64,000 bases of DNA from positions 61,848,093-61,912,092 of the forward strand of contig NC_081849.1 in NCBI RefSeq assembly GCF_963259705.1. The letters are read 5' to 3'. A program made the position numbers and the translations under genes. Of the stretch, positions 59,300 through 64,000 are shown one piece after another. Each line of letters starts with the position of its first letter. The first letter of the stretch is position 1. Under the pieces are notes generated by a model. That model worked only from the letters and a program-made list of their open reading frames with translations. It had not been told where the DNA came from and searched no databases. Source of the DNA: Myotis daubentonii (taxonomy: Eukaryota > Chordata > Mammalia > Chiroptera > Vespertilionidae).

Positions 59300-60370
59300 T
59301 AGTCACAGAAAATTTAAAAATTACCTATTATCATTCTCTTGTGGAAATATCAAGAAATAAACTTTGAAAAACACAGTACACCATATTGGGAGCAGAAACT
59401 CAGGGAATAAAAAGGAGAGAGCGTGACTTCTATCTTCTCCTTCGCCCACCTCCTGAGCAATATGGCTCTTGCCCTGGGATCCCAAATTAGACTGCTACCC
59501 TTCCCCGCCCTGAGGAGCATTCTAGCTCAAAATGGTCTGTAGAACCAGACTGGCAAATGCTATGTGTTCCACAATGTTTGTTGAATGAGTTAATGGTTGG
59601 ATAAAATGAGATAATCCCTGTAAAGCCCTTAACATAATGTCTGACACAGAGTACTAAGTAGTAATAGATGTTATCATTACTACTTATTATAATTTTTGGT
59701 AAAAACTCAAAACTTGTTATTGGCTCCTTCCAAAATAACTGAAAAGGTTAAGTAGGTTCTGTCCTCAGGTAACATAAAGAGAAACTAATGTTCACACCAC
59801 AATAAAATGGCCTTTCACAGAGAGAAGTCTTACATGGAAATGTATCAGAATCATGGACAAATATGTGCTCGCTTATAGTCATAAAGAATGAATGGCATGT
59901 TTGTACATGGAAGAAATGAACTGGATAAACATATGCTTTTTTTTTCAGTTTTGTGGTGCAAGAAGAAAGAGCAAATACATTGTTTGAGAGTTTTGCTTTT
60001 TTATTTTTTACTAGGGGCCCGGTGCACGAAATTCGTGCACTGGGTGTGTGTCGGGGGGAGTGTCCCTCAGCCCAGCCTGCCCCCTCTCACATACTGGGAG
60101 CCCTCAGGCGTTGACCCCCATCACCCTCCAATCGCAGGATCGGCCCCTTACCCAGGCCTGACGCCTCTGGCCTAGGCTTCCGGCCCAGGCAGCGGGGACC
60201 CGCAGCTGCAGCGGCCCCACGATCGTGGGCTTCACTTTAGGCCCAGGCAAGGGACCCCTAGCTCCTGGGACTGCCAGCTTCGACCGTGCCCAGCTCCCAT
60301 CGCTGGCTCCACCCCTACTTCCTGCTATCACTGGCCAGGGCGGAAAAGGCACCTGATTCTCCGATCATGG

Positions 60371-60422
60371 CTGGGGGGCAGGGCAAAGGCGGCCCCAGGG
60401 CCGCCTTTGCCCTGCCCCCCAG
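60371..60422. repeat. Perfect palindrome, 25-nt arms, 2-nt spacer
   Basis: The left arm 60371-60395 (CTGGGGGGCAGGGCAAAGGC then GGCCC) is the exact reverse complement of the right arm 60398-60422. Only CA separates them. Found by direct comparison of the two arms. Confidence 0.95.
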
Positions 60423-60510
60423 CTCTTAGCTCCCCCCTGGGTTTCCGATCACTGTCAGTGGCAGGGGGCTTCTTCCTGCTTTCCCTTTTGCCTCCCTGCA
60501 TTGTGCCTAC

Positions 60511-60602
60511 ATATGCAAATTAACTGCCATCTTGTTGGCAGTTACCTGCCAATCTTAGTTGGCAGGTAACTGCCAATCTTAGTTGGCAGTTAATTTGCAT
60601 AT
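60511..60602. repeat. Nested inverted repeats in the Helitron subterminal region
   Basis: Outer 19-nt arms at 60511-60529 and 60584-60602 (ATATGCAAATTAACTGCCA and its exact complement) enclose inner 18-nt arms at 60535-60552 and 60559-60576 (TTGGCAGTTACCTGCCAA and its complement) separated by TCTTAG. Confidence 0.92.
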
Positions 60603-61145
60603 AGCCCTGATTAGCCAATGAAAAGGGTAGCTCGTACGCCAATTACCATTTTTCTCTTTTATTAGTGTTGATATCCTTCTCATAGTTGCAGTTATTTAGG
60701 TAACAATATGAAACATGAAGGAGGTAAAGTAATTTACTTCACTTATGCTCCTACCTGACTTACAAAACAGAATGGAGGCTCTGACAAATGGCAATTAAGA
60801 TGACGTGGATCTGCTTCTTTAGAAGGAATTTGTCTTGTCTAAAACTTTCAAGTGCTTCCTAATTTAGAAATGTACTGGATGGAATATGTTTCTCACTGAC
60901 AACTCCTAACTAATGACATTGAATCTTTTGAAAGAAAATTGTTTTTTCTGCTCACAGTACATTGTGAAAGCATTAAGAATAGGTGTGTGCTTTTATTGAG
61001 TACTTTCAGTGATTGAAAGCATAGAAATGGATTATTATTTATATAGGTATTATCTCATTAATGAAAGATAACATTGTCAATTATTTGGGAAAGAAAAAGC
61101 TGGTATTAAATTTAAATGTTACTCATTTTAAATACAGGTATGTTG

Positions 61146-61310
61146 CCCTAGTTGGGTGGCTCAGTTGATTGGAGCATAGTCCTGATAACACCAAAGTTGT
61201 GGGTTTGATCCCGGGTCAGGACACATGCAGGAATCAACCAATGAGTGCATGGATGGCTGGAACAACAAAAATTTCTCTCTCTCTTTCAGGTCAATAAATT
61301 TTTTTAAAAA
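61146..61310 (+). mobile_element. VES SINE, shortened
   Basis: GCCCTAGTTGGGTGGCTCAG head; B box GGGTTTGATCCCGGG; middle deleted; tail CAATAAATTTTTTTAAAAA. Confidence 0.85.
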
Positions 61311-61661
61311 TACATGTATTTTCATTTTATTGAGTTTAAGACACTCATTTGACATTATGTAGTTAGTTACATGTGGCCAAAGTAACAGAAGCTCTGATTT
61401 AAAGTAGCTTAAACAAGGAAATTTGCAAAATCTTACATACAAGGAGGTGCTTGGTTGGTTCAGTGGCTCAATAATGTCATCAGAGGGTTGGACTCTGTCC
61501 CTCTCTCTATTCTGCCATCTACAACACTGGCTTATTAGCGAGGGTGGTTCTCTCCTCGTGGCAATAAAATGGCTGCCAGCAACCAGTAATTGTCCCCTGT
61601 TCTTCTACATCACAAAAGAGTAAGCCCCCCCAATCAGAGGAATGACACTGTTGTTCTAAAC

Positions 61662-61848
61662 CAGTGATTCTCAAAGTGCAGTCCCCGGGTCAGCAGTTTA
61701 AGCTTCTGAGAACCTGGAAATCTGTTAGAATGCACATTTTCAGTCCTCACTCTATTGAACAAGAAATGCTGAGGGTGAGGTCCAGCAATCTGAGTTTTAA
61801 TAAGTGTTCCATGTATTCTGACGTTTGAAGACCACTGCCTTAAACTAA
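61662..61848 (+). mobile_element. MER5A-type hAT-Charlie fossil
   Basis: CCAGTGATTCTCAAAGTGCA, TTAGAATGCACATTTTCAG, GGTCCAGCAATCTGAGTTTT and ...GAAGACCACTG follow the MER5A order end to end. Confidence 0.8.
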
Positions 61849-62091
61849 AAGGAATCCACCCCTGGAGATGGGGAAGGATGGATACCCAGACCAAATTGGG
61901 GTTATGTTAGGAAAAGAGAAAGTTATGCCTTTTGAGATACTAAGAGTGTACACATCCTGGATTTTTCAAGAACAGTACTGTTTTCAAATATTCCATTCCA
62001 TGGGGTTTTCAAACAAGGTCATTATTAAAAGGACTATCTCAAAAACTCTCTTGAAATCCTCTTTTGAATATACTGTCTTGGAAATATTAAT

Positions 62092-62139
<48 letters not shown>
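62092..62139. repeat. (AT)n microsatellite
   Basis: About 23 AT units, no visible host element. Confidence 0.96.
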
Positions 62140-62141
<2 letters not shown>

Positions 62142-62291
62142 GACTCAAAAGAGCTGAGTTGCAATTCTAGTTCTGTCACTGATGAATTCTATGTCCTTGA
62201 GAAATTCACTTAGACTCTCTGAACTCCAGCTTTTACTTCTGTAGAGTGTTGGCAACAGAGGGTCTTTAAGTTCTTGAAGATCAAAACAATT

Positions 62292-62495
62292 ACAACCAGC
62301 ATTTATTAAGAACTTACTATGTGCCAGGCACTGCCAAGGATTTTATTTAGTGCACTATCATTTAAAACTTAGAATAGCCTCTATGAAGTATGTAACTTTC
62401 CCAAATTTACTAGGCTGCTGAGTGAAGAATCTGGGATTCAGGTCTGTCTAACCCTACAGTCCATGTGCTAAGCCTCTGCTCTATACTGGCCCACT
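62292..62495 (+). mobile_element. MIR SINE
   Basis: CATTTATTAAGAACTTACTA then TGTGCCAGGCACTGCCAAGG, and later GCTGCTGAGTGAAGAATCTGGGATTCAGGTCTGTC (in parts) match MIR over most of its length. Confidence 0.75.
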
Positions 62496-62599
62496 CTCTT
62501 CCACTCCCACCCCCATCACGCTAACTCTTCGTGATTCTATAATGTATTTGGTTTCATATGGTTTAGCTCAGCATGCTTATTCTTTTTTTGAGAGTCATC

Positions 62600-63030
62600 A
62601 ACAGGCTTTAATGATGAATGGATACACAAAATGTGGTCCACCTACACAATGGAATATTATTCAATCATAAAAAGAAATGAAGTACAAAAAAAAAAGAAAT
62701 GAAATACTGACATATCACAATATAGATGAGCCCTGAAAACATGACACTAAGTGAAAGAAGCCAGACACAGGTCCCACACTGTATAATTTCCATTTACATG
62801 AAATGTCAAGAATAAGAAAATCTATAGAGGTAGAAAGATTAGTGGTTGCCAAAGAATGAAGGGGAGTTAGGAGGAAATGAGGGGTGACCGCTAATGGGGG
62901 AATTCTTTTGGGGCAATGAGAATATTCTAAAATTGATTGTGGTGATGGTTACACAATTCTGAATATACTACAACCATTCAATTTTACACTTTAGATGGGT
63001 GAATTATGTCCAATAAAGCTGTTATTTTTT
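62600..63030 (+). mobile_element. L1 3' end fragment
   Basis: ATGAATGGATACACAAAATG, CACAATGGAATATTATTCAA, TAAGTGAAAGAAGCCAGACA, GGTGATGGTTACACAATTCT and CAATAAAGCTGTTATTTTTTAA are consecutive L1 landmarks. It contains a small internal duplication GAAATGAAGTAC/GAAATGAAATAC. Confidence 0.8.
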
Positions 63031-63394
63031 AAATGGTGTTATTGACCCTAAAGATGGCCAAAGTCCAGGGATTCCCTACACAGAGGGTTCCAGAGCTTCT
63101 TTCTTCAGCCAAAGTGGGATCTGGCCGCTCTGATGGTGCCATTAGCACAGCCCTTCTCAAAACAAACTTGCCCTCATCCCAGAATGGCTGGAAGCTCAGG
63201 TGAAAGACATGAGTCCTAAGCATGTGGGTTTAACTGCAGCCAGGAGCGGGGACTGGACATCCAGCAGCTGCTACAGATTTTCACTCTACACAGCAGCTTG
63301 AGGCGGGGGCAAGGAGGGGAGAGAGAATATAGATTGTTCTCATTTTTAATCTTACATGTTTCTAAAATACTGTTCTTCTCTTTGGACAAATGAT

Positions 63395-63800
63395 GTATTC
63401 ATTTCCCATTGCCATGTAATAAATTTCCACAAATTTATTGGTTTAAAACGGTACCTGTTTATCATCTCATAGTTTAGGAGGTCAGAAAGCCAGGCATGGC
63501 ATGGCATGGCTGGGTTCTCTGTTCATGGTCTCACCAGCTGAAATTAAGGCATCAGTCGTAGCTTCGATTTCATCTGGGGTTCTGATCCTCTTCCAAGTTC
63601 ACTGGATGTCGGCAGAATTCAGTTCCTTTTGGCTGTAGAATGAGGTCTCATTGGCTTGCTGGCTACTGGCTGGGGTTGGCTCTCAGCTCCTAGAAGCCAT
63701 CCTCAGGACTTTATGCCCTGGCCTCCTCCATCTGAAGCCTCGCAGCCAGAGTGGCAGAGCCGACTCGCACACCTACCCACCATGCCACAGGGGAAGGAAG
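63395..63800 (-). mobile_element. LTR-like fossil, minus strand
   Basis: CATTTCCCATTGCCATGTAA, ATTTCCACAAATTTATTGGTTT, GGTCAGAAAGCCAGGCATGG are the reverse of the repeat type at 53818. The 112-codon ORF that follows to 63994 has no recognised product. Confidence 0.55.
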
Positions 63801-64000
63801 GTGGAAGAAGCAAAGTTCACCAGCAGGTAAACACATGTCTGTGTGCCAAATCCAAGGCAAGAGATGAAAGGCAGCCTTGGGACCCCTTGGTAGAACATGG
63901 AGCACATCTGGGGCTTGAGCTATGCATGACCCTTGATGGAAGAATCAGCAACATTCACTGTGGGATAGCACTTGGCAAGGCTCTGCTCAGTTGACAAAAG

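Larger units (their letters stand above)
60011..60671 (-). mobile_element. Helitron with internal palindromes (661 bp)
   Basis: Reverse tail CTAGGGGCCCGGTGCACGAA with the perfect tail hairpin GTGCACGAA/A/TTCGTGCAC (60024-60042); reverse head ends at 60671 (TCAACACTAATAAAAGAG). Contains a 52-bp palindrome at 60371-60422 and nested inverted repeats at 60511-60602. Confidence 0.88.

Noticed and set aside
63656..63994. 112-codon ORF running to the window edge
   Set aside because: Begins in an LTR-like fossil; no recognisable protein and no splice context.

Overview
This is vertebrate nuclear DNA, almost certainly from a vespertilionid bat. It has AT-rich introns, interspersed mammalian repeats (L1, L2, MIR, MLT1, MER5) and about 27 tRNA-derived SINE copies of the VES type. 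It also carries many Helitrons of the HeliBat type and hAT/SPIN-like elements, a combination characteristic of vespertilionid bats. Nothing prokaryotic is present.

One protein-coding gene is supported: HYCC1 (FAM126A, hyccin), on the minus strand. Its promoter and CpG island lie near 44.7-45.7 kb. A non-coding first exon (donor edge at 45282) is followed by seven coding exons at 28574-28652, 16711-16812, 10599-10778, 9377-9457, 8552-8667, 8075-8170 and 1367-1483. All have GT/AG borders, the phases join without a break, and together they encode roughly the first 248 residues. The rest of the gene lies to the left of the window. Hyccin is a scaffold of the TTC7-hyccin-EFR3 complex that holds phosphatidylinositol 4-kinase alpha at the plasma membrane.

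The introns are packed with mobile DNA. Intron 2 holds a Helitron cluster (about 17.78-21.94 kb) with several successive 5' heads, a 47-bp minisatellite and a helicase-domain remnant. A 1.76-kb internally deleted class II endogenous retrovirus is nested in it; LTRs, a tRNA-Lys3-type primer site, a polypurine tract and a gag fragment remain. Intron 3 has a solo LTR of the same family with a 6-bp target duplication, and a 5'-truncated L1. Intron 1 (28.65-45.28 kb) has many SINEs, an L2 interrupted by a SPIN hAT element, and a MIR that contains a long purine microsatellite.

From 45.7 kb to the end the sequence looks intergenic, upstream of HYCC1. It holds a processed RPL24 pseudogene at 50.4-50.95 kb, L1/LTR fossils, two Helitrons, hAT elements and SINEs. 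One of these Helitrons contains a 52-bp near-perfect palindrome and a nested hairpin. I found no CRISPR array, operon or novel multi-gene system. The most interesting content is the nested transposon architecture and an upstream ORF overlapping the HYCC1 start codon.
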